Shown here in pieces: positions 5,378 through 6,150 of a stretch of 6,150 nucleotides of DNA. Position numbers and translations under genes: made by a program. Below the pieces are notes generated by a model that ran no database searches, had not been told where the DNA came from, and saw only the letters and a list, made by a program, of their open reading frames with translations. Source of the stretch: an uncultured Clostridia bacterium (GTDB taxonomy: Bacteria; Bacillota; Clostridia; UBA1381); NCBI GenBank assembly GCA_905235885.1, contig CAJONM010000138.1, forward strand, positions 1 to 6,150, in the 5' to 3' direction. The stretch's first letter is position 1; the number at the start of each line of letters is the position of its first letter.

Positions 5378-6150
5378 ATGTTTGATTTTAACTATTATAC
5401 GCCGACGCGTGTGGTGTTCGGCAGGGGTGCGCAGCACAAAACGGGAAAGCTTGCCGCGGAGCTTGGCGCAAAACGCGCCCTTATCCATTACGGCGGACAG
5501 AGCGCGGAGCGTTCGGGGCTGCTTGATGAGGTAAGAGCGTCGCTGGGGCTTGAGGGGATAGAATATATCGAGCTTGGCGGCGTTGTGCCAAATCCGCGGC
5601 TCGGAAAGGTGCGCGAGGGGATCGCGCTCGTTTTGGAAAATGATGTGGATATTATCATAGCCGTCGGCGGCGGCTCGGCGATAGACTCGGCAAAAGCCAT
5701 TGCCTACGGCGCGGCAGAGCCGGACAAGGATGTATGGGACCTGTTTGAGAAAAAACGCGCCCCGAAACGGTCTATGCCGATCGGCGCGGTGCTCACCATA
5801 TCCGCTGCCGGCAGTGAGATGAGCAGCAGCTGCGTCATAACGAACGAAGATACGGGCGAGAAGCGCTCCTACGGCAACGATCTGTCGCGCCCGAAATTCG
5901 CCGTTATGAATCCGGAGCTTACCATGACGCTGCCCGATTACCAGACGCAGTCGGGTTGTACGGATATTATGATGCACACCATGGAGCGGTATTTTACACA
6001 GGGCGGAAATATGGAGCTGACCGATGAGATAGCTGAGGGATTGCTCAGGACGGTAATGAAATGCGCCATAAGGCTTGGCGAGGATCCGCATGATTATGAC
6101 GCGCGTGCCGAGGTCATGTGGGCAAGCAGTCTCTCGCATAACGGACTTAC
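5378..6150 (+). CDS. Iron-containing alcohol dehydrogenase, butanol dehydrogenase/YqhD type (3' end missing)
   Basis: The gene encodes a group III NAD(P)-dependent alcohol dehydrogenase, which interconverts aldehydes and alcohols such as butanal/butanol and acts in the cytosol in fermentation or aldehyde clearance. The window holds 257 full codons of an expected 385-395; no stop is reached. Visible motifs are the N-terminal FNYYTPTRVVFGRG (4-17), GGVVPNP (67-73), the cofactor loop AVGGGSAIDSAKAIA (95-109), LTISAAGSEMSS (139-150), RPKFAVMNPELT (171-182) and the iron-site segment GCTDIMMHTMERYF (193-206). D196 and H200 are the first two metal ligands; the other two histidines lie past the window. 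Gly-Gly at 39-40 in HYGG is like the small residues of YqhD/BdhA and unlike the Asp of FucO, suggesting NADPH use (inference). The closest look-alikes are clostridial BdhA/BdhB. It follows the 64-residue ORF in the same transcript and may be under redox control from the shared promoter. Confidence 0.93.
   Translation, partial: MFDFNYYTPTRVVFGRGAQHKTGKLAAELGAKRALIHYGGQSAERSGLLDEVRASLGLEGIEYIELGGVVPNPRLGKVREGIALVLENDVDIIIAVGGGSAIDSAKAIAYGAAEPDKDVWDLFEKKRAPKRSMPIGAVLTISAAGSEMSSSCVITNEDTGEKRSYGNDLSRPKFAVMNPELTMTLPDYQTQSGCTDIMMHTMERYFTQGGNMELTDEIAEGLLRTVMKCAIRLGEDPHDYDARAEVMWASSLSHNGL

Noticed and set aside
5330..6139. Minus-strand open frame of 269 codons opposite the alcohol dehydrogenase
   Set aside because: The plus strand encodes clear iron-dehydrogenase motifs over the same span. 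The antisense product is Arg/His-rich and resembles no family.
1..6150. CRISPR array, insertion sequence, tRNA or attachment site
   Set aside because: No spaced direct repeats, terminal inverted repeats, transposase motifs or cloverleaf-like segments were seen on either strand.

Overview
The window is a compact, mostly plus-strand stretch from what looks like an anaerobic Firmicute of the class Clostridia, probably a gut-type lineage. Four things point that way. ThiH, the oxygen-sensitive tyrosine-dependent enzyme, is used instead of the glycine oxidase ThiO. The small genes carry strong AGGAGG-type Shine-Dalgarno sites. The last gene is a clostridial butanol-dehydrogenase-type alcohol dehydrogenase. 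The protein sequences look clostridial throughout. Isoleucine is written mostly as ATA in the left half (16 of 21 codons in thiE, counted by eye). The assignment below class level is a guess.

Region 1 (2-4513) is the right-hand part of a thiamine operon: thiH, tenI-like, thiE, thiD, cytX. thiH/tenI overlap by 8 bases, tenI/thiE by 11 and thiD/cytX by 32; the only real gap is 81 bases between thiE and thiD. ThiH makes 2-iminoacetate from tyrosine for the thiazole synthase ThiG, which with ThiS/ThiF is expected just left of the window. The TenI-like protein aromatises the thiazole product. CytX probably imports hydroxymethylpyrimidine (HMP), ThiD phosphorylates it twice, and ThiE joins HMP-PP to thiazole phosphate to give thiamine phosphate. 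No TPP riboswitch is in the window; it would be expected upstream of the operon.

Region 2 (4512-5046) holds one stand-alone gene for a small Amidase_6-like cysteine-hydrolase-type protein. A hairpin starting in the cytX stop codon covers its ribosome-binding site, and a terminator-like hairpin lies at its 3' end. A weak promoter-like sequence overlaps the cytX stop.

Region 3 (5036-6150) begins with an AT-rich spacer carrying a convincing extended -10 promoter. It drives a 64-residue acidic protein of unknown function and then an iron-containing alcohol dehydrogenase that runs off the right edge.

No rRNA, tRNA, mobile element, CRISPR array or integration site was seen. I did not find a clearly new system. 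The best leads are the hairpin/promoter arrangement before the amidase gene and the small unknown protein linked to the alcohol dehydrogenase.
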